Positions 1 to 7,618 of a DNA stretch of 64,000 nt are shown here, piece after piece. A program made the position numbers and the translations under genes. The stretch covers positions 1 through 64,000 of the forward strand of contig JBAZVN010000006.1 of NCBI GenBank assembly GCA_041660815.1, in the 5' to 3' direction. The first letter of the stretch is position 1, and each line of letters begins with the position of its first letter. Source of the stretch: PALSA-1006 sp041660815 (GTDB taxonomy: Bacteria; Pseudomonadota; Gammaproteobacteria; Burkholderiales; Gallionellaceae). The notes below the pieces were generated by a model, which was not told the origin of the DNA, ran no database searches, and worked only from the letters and a program-made list of their open reading frames with translations.

Positions 1-58
1 AGCCAGCCAATAGTTGGTCAATTAAATCCGGCGAGGGGGTTCTTTGTGTTGCGGTCAT
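1..58 (-). CDS. IS256-like transposase, N-terminal fragment (runs off window)
   Basis: An ATG at 58 on the minus strand is preceded by a good ribosome site (gaaaggagtg) and opens a frame reading MTATQRTPSPDLIDQLLAG before leaving the window. The LIDQLLAG stretch is typical of the start of mutator-type (IS256) transposases, where it is usually followed by a conserved block about a polyQ/K linker. Only 19 codons are visible, so the DDE catalytic domain cannot be checked. The position next to a likely inverted repeat at 98-127 supports the call. Confidence 0.5.
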   Translation of the reverse strand, partial: MTATQRTPSPDLIDQLLAG

Positions 59-127
59 GTTCACTCCTTTCAAAGTTATGGCAGTTTCCCGCCAATTGAC
101 CGTTTACACAAAATTTCTTACACCCTC
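1..127 (-). mobile_element. Right end of an IS256-family-like insertion sequence (partial)
   Basis: The window opens inside an insertion sequence read on the minus strand. It shows the first codons of a transposase (1-58) and then a noncoding end of about 70 bp. The tip at 98-127, gaccgtttacacaaaatttc followed by ttacaccctc, resembles the terminal inverted repeats I associate with IS256-family elements. The boundary near 127 is set by the return of antitoxin-like coding sequence on the other side. The rest of the element, the second inverted repeat and any target duplication lie outside the window, so the family call is inference. Confidence 0.6.
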
Positions 128-277
128 TGATGTTTTGGTCAGATTCTGAGCTTTCATTTCTTGATCAATTTACCAGGCGATCAGACGCTTAACAGCCACC
201 GCAGTTGCTTCGTCCAGCATGGCCTCTTCCGCTAGAAAATCATCGAAATTGCTGCCAATATTTTTTGCCTTCATCAT
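128..277 (-). pseudogene. Decayed XRE/HigA-type antitoxin, broken by a stop codon and an IS
   Basis: The minus strand from 277 (or 274) encodes MKAKNIGSNFDDFLAEEA and continues through a typical small-antitoxin N terminus to ...AVKRLIAW, then TAA at 172-170. Past the stop the same frame continues with IDQEMKAQNLTKT, which is what this family normally has between its N-terminal arm and its helix-turn-helix. The TAA therefore looks like a C-to-T change from CAA (Gln). The frame is then cut by the IS end at about 127, so the DNA-binding domain is lost. The start overlaps the upstream toxin stop (ATGA), the usual toxin-antitoxin layout. Two independent lesions make a functional antitoxin unlikely. 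Confidence 0.65.
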
Positions 278-459
278 TCACCCCTCATTCTGTCTTTTGC
301 TAATTTTAAATCCGTCTGCGGTGTTGCCTGTGACTTTTTGATAAAGCCATGCAACATGGCAATGTTGCCACGTTTTTCGATTAATTCGAGTCTTTCCGTC
401 CACGCAAAAAAAGCATAAACTGCACGCTTGGGAGTATCCGGTGCGCCTATTTCACTCGA
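274..459 (-). pseudogene. Remnant of a RelE/Gp49-like toxin
   Basis: This open stretch on the minus strand ends with a C terminus characteristic of phage-derived Gp49-like/HigB toxins: MLHGFIKKSQATPQ then TDLKLAKDRM, stop at 276-274 overlapping the antitoxin ATG. Upstream the frame is interrupted by TAG at 462-460; beyond it the same frame continues to an ATG at 510 with little recognisable content. The 62 codons lack most of the usual 100-110 residue fold, and the middle portion looks internally deleted. Toxins of this family cleave mRNA. This copy is almost certainly dead, which would explain how the partner antitoxin could be lost. Confidence 0.55.
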
Positions 460-645
460 CTAATTTGGCTGTTTAGCCGTACAGACTATGGAGGAAATTT
501 TCGCGTCCATCAACGACTTTCATTTGTGGGATGTTTGGACTCCTTAACAATAAAGATCCCGCCATGAAAAAAACCTTTAGTGGCAGTGCCAGCGATAAAG
601 ACCTCAATTTGTTTTCTTGCGTCAATCACATCGGAGGAACCCGAA

Positions 646-1083
646 ATGGCAAAAGTTAGCATTTATCTTAATTTTCCGCGTAACACCGAAGCTGCTTTCA
701 CTTTCTATCAATCGGTTTTTGGCACGGACTATTCCGCGCCTATCGCGCGTTTTAAAGACATCCCGCCGCAACCCGACCAGCCGCCGCTGCTTTCTGCCGA
801 TCTCGATCTGGTGATGCATGTGGCGCTGCCGATCCTGGGCGGGTTCGAACTGATGGGCACGGATGCGCCGGAGACCATGGGCTTCAAGGTCAACATGGGC
901 AACAATCTATACATCAACCTGCAACCCGATACGCGTGCCGAAACTCTGCGTTTGTTCGATGCCCTGGCGGTGGGCGGCAAGGTGGAAGCGCCCCTGCAGG
1001 ATATGTTCTGGGGCGCGTACTACGGCAGTCTGACCGACCGTTTCGGCGTGCAATGGATGTTTAATTGCGACAGCAAAAGCTGA
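646..1083 (+). CDS. VOC superfamily / PhnB-like protein
   Basis: A 145-residue protein of the glyoxalase/bleomycin-resistance (VOC) fold, PhnB-like subgroup. The family fold is two beta-alpha-beta-beta-beta modules, often a metal-dependent dimer; substrates of PhnB-like members are mostly unknown. Visible family features are the opening KVSIYLNFPRNTEAAFTFYQ, the central NNLYINL strand and the closing FWGAYYGSLTDRFGVQWMFN. I chose ATG 646 because ggagg sits 9 bases upstream and the similarity begins there; the longer frame from 580 adds residues unlike the family. It is followed after 40 bp by an AHSA1 protein, a common pairing. The exact reaction cannot be assigned. Confidence 0.85.
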   Translation: MAKVSIYLNFPRNTEAAFTFYQSVFGTDYSAPIARFKDIPPQPDQPPLLSADLDLVMHVALPILGGFELMGTDAPETMGFKVNMGNNLYINLQPDTRAETLRLFDALAVGGKVEAPLQDMFWGAYYGSLTDRFGVQWMFNCDSKS

Positions 1084-1123
1084 GGCGTTATTCACCTCAT
1101 CATCCTGCGAAAGGAGAAAGATC

Positions 1124-1633
1124 ATGAGCCCGACTTATCCGCAAGACCCTAAACTCGATCTTGGTTTTGAACGTATCGTCGATGTGCCAAAAGAGTTGAT
1201 CTGGAAAGCGTGGACGCAGCCCGCGCATCTCATGCCGTGGTTCTGTCCGGTGCCGTGGAAGGTGGTCGAGTGCGAAATTGACTTGCGTCCCGGCGGGCTG
1301 TTCCGCACCGTGATGCGGTCGCCGGAAGGCCAGCAGTTTCCGGGCGACGGCTGCTACCTTGAAGTGGTCGAGAATGAAAAATTGACCTGGACCAACGCGC
1401 TATTGCCCGGCTTCCGTCCGGTCGCTGCAGGGGCGCAAACGGACTCCACGGTGGACTTCAAATTCACCGCGACCATAATCTTGGAAAATCACGGCATGGG
1501 AACGCGCTACATCGCCAGCGTGCGTCATGGCGACGAAGCGGCGTGCAAGCAACATGAAGCGATGGGTTTTTATGAAGGCTGGAGTATCGCGCTCGACCAA
1601 CTGGTGGCGTATGTTAAAACGATGAAAATTTGA
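1124..1633 (+). CDS. SRPBCC / AHSA1-domain protein
   Basis: A 169-residue START-like (SRPBCC) protein of the AHSA1 subgroup, named for similarity to the C-terminal domain of the Hsp90 activator Aha1. Seen are the entry motif FERIVDVPKELIWKAWTQP, then LMPWFCPVPW, the DLRPGGLF turn and the C-terminal helix GFYEGWSIALDQLVAYVK. Bacterial members have a deep hydrophobic cavity and are thought to bind small lipophilic ligands; few have a known role. The ribosome site aaggagaaag lies just before ATG 1124. It probably shares a transcript with the VOC protein 40 bp upstream. No signal peptide, so cytoplasmic. Confidence 0.85.
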   Translation: MSPTYPQDPKLDLGFERIVDVPKELIWKAWTQPAHLMPWFCPVPWKVVECEIDLRPGGLFRTVMRSPEGQQFPGDGCYLEVVENEKLTWTNALLPGFRPVAAGAQTDSTVDFKFTATIILENHGMGTRYIASVRHGDEAACKQHEAMGFYEGWSIALDQLVAYVKTMKI

Positions 1634-1680
1634 AATGACGAATGCAGGGCGAAATTATTTGCGCCCCAACAAGCCGGAAT

Positions 1681-1700
1681 TGAGTTGAAAGTTCAACTCA
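1681..1700. repeat. Perfect 9-bp inverted repeat in a convergent intergenic gap
   Basis: TGAGTTGAA and TTCAACTCA are separated by two bases between two convergent genes. There is no clear T-run directly after either arm, so it is not a textbook intrinsic terminator, although it lies where a bidirectional terminator would be expected. Confidence 0.5.
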
Positions 1701-1753
1701 TTCTGAAAATTTCGCCGTGTTTTGCGTAATTAACTTTCCTGCTAGACTTCAGC

Positions 1754-3532
1754 TTACCCTTTGCTATCCACATTGATTTGCAGCCACCATTCCAGTAGGG
1801 CCAAATGCCATAACTTGCTGCCCTGAATACGGGTGAGATGCGCTTCGGGATCGGCGAGTAATTTTTCCACATACTCGCGCCGGTACAGACCGCGTTGAAT
1901 ACAGGCGTCCGAATTTAAAATTTCGCGCATTTTTTCCAGAAATTCTCCGCGTACATATTTTAAAGCGGGCACCGGAAAATAACCTTTGGGGCGATCAATT
2001 ACCGCATCGGGAATAATGCCGCGCGCCAAGGCTTTTAGCGGAAACTTTCCGCCTTCTTTGAGCTTGAGCGACGCTGGCATTTTTGCAGCCAACTCCACCA
2101 GTTCATGGTCCAAAAACGGTACGCGCGCTTCCAAGCCCCAGGCCATCGTCATGTTATCCACCCGCTTTACCGGATCATCCACCATCAAATTTGTCACATC
2201 CATGCGCAACACTTGATCGAGGAATTCATCCGCTTCGGGTAGCTGCAATTGTTCCGCTACCCACGCTGAAGTGACATCGGACACGGCAAATTTATCGGCT
2301 ACCATCGCCAAATATTCGGCGTGATCACGGTCGAAGTAATGTTGTGAAAACTTTTCCAGCGCCGATCCGCTGGCTTCCTGCATGAGCGGATACCAGAAAT
2401 AGCCGCCAAACACTTCATCCGCGCCTTGTCCGGCCAGCACTACTTTTACGTGTTCGGAAACTTTTTGCCCGAGCATATAAAAAGCGGTTACGTCGTAGCT
2501 GGGCATCGGCTCGGACATTTGCGCAATTGCTTCGGGTAAAGTTTTTAGCACTTCCGTATTGGGTACGGCAAATTTATGGTGGGTCGTTTTGAAGTGTTGT
2601 GCGACCAAATCGGAATAGGCAAATTCATCGGCCAGCTCGCCTGCCACCGCTTCAAATCCAATAGAAAAGGTATTTAAATCATCTACATGGTCGGATAGCA
2701 AACCCACCAGTAAACTTGAATCCAAGCCGCCGGATAGTAATATACCAACCGGCACGTCGGAGGCCAGTCGATGCCGTTCCACCGCACGCTCCAATACCAT
2801 CCGCGTGGCGGTAAGCCAATTTTCTTCACTCAATGCCAGCTCCGGGCGCGTGGCATCAAGTTGCCAATAGCGGCGCAAAGTAATGTCGCCCGAGGCGGAA
2901 AACAGCATGCTATGCGCGGGGGGAAGTTTTTTAACGCCCTGCAGAAGGGTACGCGGTGCGGGCACGACGCTATGCAGGGTAAAGTGGTGATGCAGTGCAA
3001 TCGGGTCTAGAGAGGTATCGATACCCCCACCCGCCAACAGGGCCTGCAGCGTTGAGGCAAAGCGCAAACGTGCGCCGTCCAGCGAGTAGTACAGGGGTTT
3101 AATGCCAAGGCGATCCCGCCCTATAAACAATGAGTTACTGCGCAGGTCGTAAATCGCAAAGGCGAACATGCCAAAAAAACGTTCCACGCAATGTTCACCC
3201 CAGGCGTGATAGGCCTTGAGAATAACTTCGCTATCGCCTTCGGAGAAGAACTCATAATCCATCTTCAGCAGCTCGGCGCGCAGTTCCTTGTAGTTGTAAA
3301 TCGTGCCGTTGAACACCAGCGCCAACTGCAGGGCTTCATCGAGCATCGGTTGATCGGCGTGTGCCGATAAATCAATAATCGCCAAACGCCGGTGGCCGAA
3401 AGCCACTGCTCCTGCCCGGTAAAAACCTTCGTGATCCGGCCCGCGTCGCGCCAGACGATTTGTCATGCGCTTTACGGCCTCGATATCGGCTATGGATTGA
3501 TCAAAACGTAGTTCACCGCAGATTCCGCACAT
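1754..3532 (-). CDS. Glutamine-dependent asparagine synthase-type amidotransferase
   Basis: A 592-residue class II amidotransferase of the asparagine synthase family. It begins MCGICGELRF, giving the N-terminal nucleophile Cys after Met removal, so the start is set at 3532 rather than the in-frame ATG four codons upstream. The glutaminase domain carries RRGPD (30-33), FNGTIYNY (74-81) and GRDRLGIKPL. The synthetase domain has the ATP pyrophosphatase loop SGGLDSS (267-273) and the GADEVFGGY motif. The family moves glutamine amide nitrogen onto an AMP-activated carboxylate, usually aspartate. The MCGICGELRF start and the length also fit the subgroup acting in N-acetylglutaminylglutamine amide synthesis. 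It is divergent from argA with 230 bp between them. Amidotransferase is secure, the substrate is not. Confidence 0.9.
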   Translation of the reverse strand: MCGICGELRFDQSIADIEAVKRMTNRLARRGPDHEGFYRAGAVAFGHRRLAIIDLSAHADQPMLDEALQLALVFNGTIYNYKELRAELLKMDYEFFSEGDSEVILKAYHAWGEHCVERFFGMFAFAIYDLRSNSLFIGRDRLGIKPLYYSLDGARLRFASTLQALLAGGGIDTSLDPIALHHHFTLHSVVPAPRTLLQGVKKLPPAHSMLFSASGDITLRRYWQLDATRPELALSEENWLTATRMVLERAVERHRLASDVPVGILLSGGLDSSLLVGLLSDHVDDLNTFSIGFEAVAGELADEFAYSDLVAQHFKTTHHKFAVPNTEVLKTLPEAIAQMSEPMPSYDVTAFYMLGQKVSEHVKVVLAGQGADEVFGGYFWYPLMQEASGSALEKFSQHYFDRDHAEYLAMVADKFAVSDVTSAWVAEQLQLPEADEFLDQVLRMDVTNLMVDDPVKRVDNMTMAWGLEARVPFLDHELVELAAKMPASLKLKEGGKFPLKALARGIIPDAVIDRPKGYFPVPALKYVRGEFLEKMREILNSDACIQRGLYRREYVEKLLADPEAHLTRIQGSKLWHLALLEWWLQINVDSKG

Positions 3533-3762
3533 GCAAAACTCCATAAAATGTCAGGGTGAGATTATCGGTCTTAAAATCGGCTGTGTGCATAATTTCTGAC
3601 GAAATTTTTTTGCGTTGCATAGCCGTTTTTGGAGATTCTGCGGGACGTCACAAATCCCTCCAAATCTTCCTTTTGCAAAGGGGCAGAATCCGATACTATT
3701 GCGTCTGAGACCGGCGATGCGGGGTGCCGCAGCCGGTAAAAATTATATTTCATTATGCGATC

Positions 3763-5094
3763 ATGATAATAAACCTAGCTAAAAATCCTGCCGAGTTTGT
3801 CTCCTGGTTTCGTTCCGCCGCCCCCTATATCAACGCGTTTCGCGGCAAAACATTTGTCGTCGCCTTCGGCGGGGAGGTGGTGGCGGATGGCAAATTTACC
3901 GAGTTGACACATGATTTTAATTTGCTGGCCAGTCTGGGCGTGCATCTGGTGCTAGTACATGGGGCGCGTCCGCAAATTGAGCAGCATTTATCAAAAAATG
4001 ATATTTCCGATCATTATCATCAGGGGATTCGCCTGACCGACGCCCAGACCATGCAGTGTGTGAAAGAAGCCGTCGGTCGCACCCGTTTGGAGGTGGAAGC
4101 GCTGTTGTCGATGGGGTTGGCGAATTCACCGATGGCCAATGCGGATATCCGGGTGGCTGGGGGTAATTTCATTACCGCGCAACCGATGGGGGTGATTAAC
4201 GGGGTGGATTTGCTGCATACCGGCTGCGTGCGCAAGGTGGATGTGGCGGCGATAAAAGATCGCTTGGAATTTAATGAAGTAGTGCTCCTTTCGCCGCTGG
4301 GATACTCGCCGACCGGTGAAGTGTTTAATTTGACGCTGGAAGATGTGGCAACCACCACCGCGATTGCGCTGGATGCGGATAAATTGATCTTCTTGATGGA
4401 CACCGATGGCGTGATGGATAAGCAGGGTGAGCTGCTGCGCGAGCTGACCATCGAGATTGCGAATGCGGTACTGTCGGGCAAACGAAAATTACCCGATGAT
4501 GTGGGTTTATTTTTACCCTGTGCGGTGCGCGCCTGTGAAGCCGGTGTGGCGCGCACGCATCTCATCAGTCGTCACCAGGACGGGGCGTTGTTGCAGGAGT
4601 TATTTTCCGACTCGGGTATCGGCAGCATGATTGTGGAAAGTACCCTGAATACGATCCGTGATGCGGATATCGACGATGTGGGGGGGATTTTGAAATTACT
4701 ACAACCCCTTGAAGATGAAGGAATTTTAGTGCGCCGCTCGCGTGAGTTGCTGGAACGCGAGATAGAACGTTTTGTAGTGATGGAACACGATCACCGCATT
4801 ATCGGCTGTGCGGCTTTATATCCCTTTCCGAATGCAAAGGCGGCAGAATTGGCATGTATGGCGGTGAATGCTAATTTCCGTTGCCATGGCTACGGGGATG
4901 CTTTGCTAAAACACATGAGTGCCGAAGCGTTGGCGCAGGGTTTTAAGAAGTTGTTTGTGTTGACCACGCGTACCGCCCACTGGTTTGTAGAGCGGGGATT
5001 TAATGAAGTCGATCCGGCGCAGTTGCCGGAAGAAAAGAAAGCGCTGTATAACTATCAGCGTCGTTCTAAAGTATTTATGAAAGCGTTAAAATGA
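3763..5094 (+). CDS. argA: N-acetylglutamate synthase (amino-acid N-acetyltransferase)
   Basis: A 443-residue protein with the two-domain build of classical bacterial ArgA: an amino-acid-kinase fold (about 1-290) and a GNAT acetyltransferase domain (about 295-443). It makes N-acetyl-L-glutamate from glutamate and acetyl-CoA, the first step of arginine synthesis; the kinase-like domain usually mediates feedback by arginine. Seen are FVVAFGGEVV, LVLVHGARPQIE, NLTLEDVATTTAIALDADKL and, in the GNAT domain, ELACMAVNANFRCHGYGDAL for acetyl-CoA binding. I chose ATG 3763 because the family begins near NLAKNPAEFV. No strong ribosome site is visible. Its neighbour across 230 bp is the amidotransferase on the other strand. 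Confidence 0.92.
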   Translation: MIINLAKNPAEFVSWFRSAAPYINAFRGKTFVVAFGGEVVADGKFTELTHDFNLLASLGVHLVLVHGARPQIEQHLSKNDISDHYHQGIRLTDAQTMQCVKEAVGRTRLEVEALLSMGLANSPMANADIRVAGGNFITAQPMGVINGVDLLHTGCVRKVDVAAIKDRLEFNEVVLLSPLGYSPTGEVFNLTLEDVATTTAIALDADKLIFLMDTDGVMDKQGELLRELTIEIANAVLSGKRKLPDDVGLFLPCAVRACEAGVARTHLISRHQDGALLQELFSDSGIGSMIVESTLNTIRDADIDDVGGILKLLQPLEDEGILVRRSRELLEREIERFVVMEHDHRIIGCAALYPFPNAKAAELACMAVNANFRCHGYGDALLKHMSAEALAQGFKKLFVLTTRTAHWFVERGFNEVDPAQLPEEKKALYNYQRRSKVFMKALK

Positions 5095-5163
5095 TCCTCC
5101 TTTCAGTGTCATCACTGCGTAATAATCAATGTGTAATCTCAATCAAATATGGAGTCCAAAATA

Positions 5164-5436
5164 ATGGCAAGAACAGTACAGTGTGTAAAGCTCGGTCGCG
5201 AAGCGGAAGGCTTGGATCGTCCAACGTATCCGGGGCCTTTGGGGCAGCGGATTTATGAGAATGTCTCGAAAGAAGCGTGGCAGGGGTGGATTAAATTTCA
5301 GACCATGCTGGTGAATGAAAATCGTCTAAATCTTGCTGATGCAAAAGCCCGCAAATATCTTGCCGAACAGATGGAAAATTATTTCTTCGGCGCTAGCACG
5401 CAGTTGCCCCCCGGATTTGTTCCGCCAACCCATTAA
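5164..5436 (+). CDS. yggX: Probable Fe(2+)-trafficking protein YggX
   Basis: A 90-residue protein matching YggX along its full length, starting MARTVQCVKLGREAEGLDRP with the conserved Cys7 and a C terminus ENYFFGASTQLPPGFVPP. YggX is a small cytosolic protein linked to iron handling and protection of iron-sulfur enzymes during oxidative stress. The ATG at 5164 is the family start; an upstream in-frame ATG at 5149 adds five residues not found in the family. It lies 69 bp after argA and 20 bp before ppk1, all on the same strand, so it may be co-transcribed with either. Confidence 0.93.
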   Translation: MARTVQCVKLGREAEGLDRPTYPGPLGQRIYENVSKEAWQGWIKFQTMLVNENRLNLADAKARKYLAEQMENYFFGASTQLPPGFVPPTH

Positions 5437-5456
5437 GTTTAAGGTAAGTATTCAAC

Positions 5457-7550
5457 GTGTTTAAAAACTTTCCCCCGCAGCAATTCTTGAATCGTGAACT
5501 GGCGTTGCTGGAGTTCAATCGTCGCGTTCTGGCGCAAGCTGAAAATCCTAATATTCCCCCTTTGGAACGCCTCAAATATCTGTGTATTGTGAGCAGTAAT
5601 CTGGATGAGTTTTTTGAGATTCGCGTGGCGGGTTTGAAAGAGCAGGTCAAGTTGGGGGCGTTGGGGACCGGGCCGGATGGTATGGATGCAGTGCAAATAT
5701 TGAAGCGCGTGCGTGATCAGGCACACCAGATTATTGAAAAGCAATATTTAATATTCAATAAAGAGTTGGTTCCTGTTTTGGCAACAGCAGGCGTGCGTTT
5801 TTTGCGGCGTACCCAGTGGAACGAAGTACAAAGCGCCTGGATTAAAGATTTTTTTCTGCGCGAAGTCATGCCGGTGCTTACCCCGATTGGTTTGGATCCG
5901 TCCCATCCTTTTCCGCGCGTGCTGAATAAGAGTTTGAACTTTGCCGTGGAATTAACCGGTAAAGATGCGTTCGGCAGAAATTCCGCCAAAGCAATTGTTC
6001 AGGCACCACGGGTATTGCCGCGCGCTATCAGAATGCCGGCGGAAATTTCCAGTTGCGAGTACGGCTTTGTATTTCTTTCTTCCATTTTGCATGCGCATGT
6101 GGGCGAGTTGTTTTCCGGTATGGAGGTGCGGGGGTGTTACCAGTTCCGGGTTACGCGCAATAGCGATTTATTTGTGGATGAAGAAGAAGTTAAAAATCTG
6201 CGGATCAGTTTGCAGGGCGAGTTGCCGCAGCGCCATTTTGGCGATGCGGTACGACTGGAAGTTGCGGACAATTGTTCGCCTGAAATGGCTGAATTTTTGC
6301 TGCAACAATTCGATCTGAAGCCGGATGATTTATATCGCGTGCATGGACCGGTTAATCTGGTGCGCCTGATGCGCATTCCGGACGAGGTTGAAAGAGAGGA
6401 TCTAAAATTTCCGGTATTTGTACCGGGGATGCCGCTTGCCTTGCAGAAAAAAGGCGCGGATATGTTCAAGTTGATACGCAAGGGCGATGTGTTATTGCAT
6501 CATCCGTATCAGTCTTTCCGTCCGATTATCGATTTTATTCAACAGGCTGCCGCCGATCCCAAAGTGGTATCGATCAAGCAAACCGTGTATCGCACCGGTG
6601 TTGACTCCGAGATTATGGAGGCGCTGATTGCTGCCGCGCAGGCTGGCAAAGAAGTCACGGTCGTGGTGGAGTTGTTGGCACGTTTCGACGAAGAAGCGAA
6701 TATCAATTGGGCGAGTCGCCTGGAGCAAGCCGGTGCGCATGTCGTGTACGGTGTGGTGGGGCACAAGACTCACGCAAAAATGTTGATGGTGATTCGCCGT
6801 GAAGAGGGCAAGTTGAAGCGTTATGTGCATCTTGCCACCGGTAATTATCATCCGCGTACCGCCAAACTTTATACCGATTTTGGTCTGTTTACTTGTAATG
6901 AAGAAATGTGTTCCGATGTGAATCAGGTATTTGTGCAGCTCACCGGATTGGGCAAAGCAAGCAAGCTGATTCATTTGTGGCAATCGCCTTTTACGCTGCA
7001 CAGTCAGGTTCTGCGTGGCATTCAAAATGAGACCAAACTGGCAAAAGCCGGTAAGAACGGCCATATTATTGCCAAGATGAATTCTTTGTTGGAGCCGGAA
7101 ATTATTACGGCTTTATATGAAGCATCGCATGCCGGCGTAAAGATTGAATTGATTGTGCGCGGTGTGTGCGCCCTGCGTCCCGGTGTGCCGGGTTTGTCTG
7201 AAAATATTACGGTACGCTCCATTATCGGGCGCTTTCTTGAGCACACGCGCATTTTTTATTTCCGTAATAATTTAGCCCACGATGTGTATTTGTCCAGCGC
7301 AGACTGGATGGATCGCAATTTCTTCCGGCGTATCGAAGTGTGTTTCCCGCTGTTGGATCCCAAGCTGAAAAAACGTGTGATCGATGAAGGCTTAAAGGTC
7401 TATCTGCAAGATAATTGTCAAGCCTGGGAGATGAATGCGGATGGGGGGTGGAACTTGAAAATTACCCGTAGTCCCACCCCGAAATGTGCGCAGTCACAAC
7501 TGATGGAAATTCTGGCAGGGAAGACTGGCTCATCTGCAGAAAACGCCTAG
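5457..7550 (+). CDS. ppk1: Polyphosphate kinase 1
   Basis: A 697-residue PPK1, which reversibly polymerises the gamma-phosphate of ATP into inorganic polyphosphate. The order of domains is the usual N domain (FLNRELALLEFNRRVLAQAE), H domain and two phospholipase-D-like C domains. Seen are SSNLDEFFEIRVAGLKEQ, the catalytic region GHKTHAKM with the histidine expected to be autophosphorylated, HLATGNYHPRTAKLYTDFG, and the second histidine region RIFYFRNNLAHDVYLSSADW. It starts with GTG 5457, fitting the family N terminus. A CYTH-CHAD protein, a family reported to bind polyphosphate, lies at the other end of the window (61647-63158). Confidence 0.96.
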   Translation: MFKNFPPQQFLNRELALLEFNRRVLAQAENPNIPPLERLKYLCIVSSNLDEFFEIRVAGLKEQVKLGALGTGPDGMDAVQILKRVRDQAHQIIEKQYLIFNKELVPVLATAGVRFLRRTQWNEVQSAWIKDFFLREVMPVLTPIGLDPSHPFPRVLNKSLNFAVELTGKDAFGRNSAKAIVQAPRVLPRAIRMPAEISSCEYGFVFLSSILHAHVGELFSGMEVRGCYQFRVTRNSDLFVDEEEVKNLRISLQGELPQRHFGDAVRLEVADNCSPEMAEFLLQQFDLKPDDLYRVHGPVNLVRLMRIPDEVEREDLKFPVFVPGMPLALQKKGADMFKLIRKGDVLLHHPYQSFRPIIDFIQQAAADPKVVSIKQTVYRTGVDSEIMEALIAAAQAGKEVTVVVELLARFDEEANINWASRLEQAGAHVVYGVVGHKTHAKMLMVIRREEGKLKRYVHLATGNYHPRTAKLYTDFGLFTCNEEMCSDVNQVFVQLTGLGKASKLIHLWQSPFTLHSQVLRGIQNETKLAKAGKNGHIIAKMNSLLEPEIITALYEASHAGVKIELIVRGVCALRPGVPGLSENITVRSIIGRFLEHTRIFYFRNNLAHDVYLSSADWMDRNFFRRIEVCFPLLDPKLKKRVIDEGLKVYLQDNCQAWEMNADGGWNLKITRSPTPKCAQSQLMEILAGKTGSSAENA

Positions 7551-7575
7551 CCACCAAGCTTTTGTCCGGCTGCGT

Positions 7576-7581
7576 TATAAT
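7576..7581 (+). promoter_or_regulatory. Candidate -10 box for maeB
   Basis: A perfect TATAAT in the context gcgttataatgcgcc lies 38 bp before the malic enzyme start. The same context recurs upstream of the SLBB gene (39610). No good -35 hexamer at normal spacing is visible, so the assignment is tentative. Confidence 0.4.
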
Positions 7582-7618
7582 GCGCCTATGAATAATTCAC
7601 GTAGGTATTGAGGATTAA

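Noticed and set aside
488..547. A 19-codon plus-strand frame (ATG 488)
   Set aside because: It overlaps the toxin remnant, has no ribosome site and no recognisable similarity.
580..645. N-terminal extension of the VOC protein
   Set aside because: The ggagg site and family similarity support ATG 646; the extension has neither.
1681..1700. Terminator call for the 9-bp inverted repeat
   Set aside because: No T-run follows either arm; kept only as a repeat.
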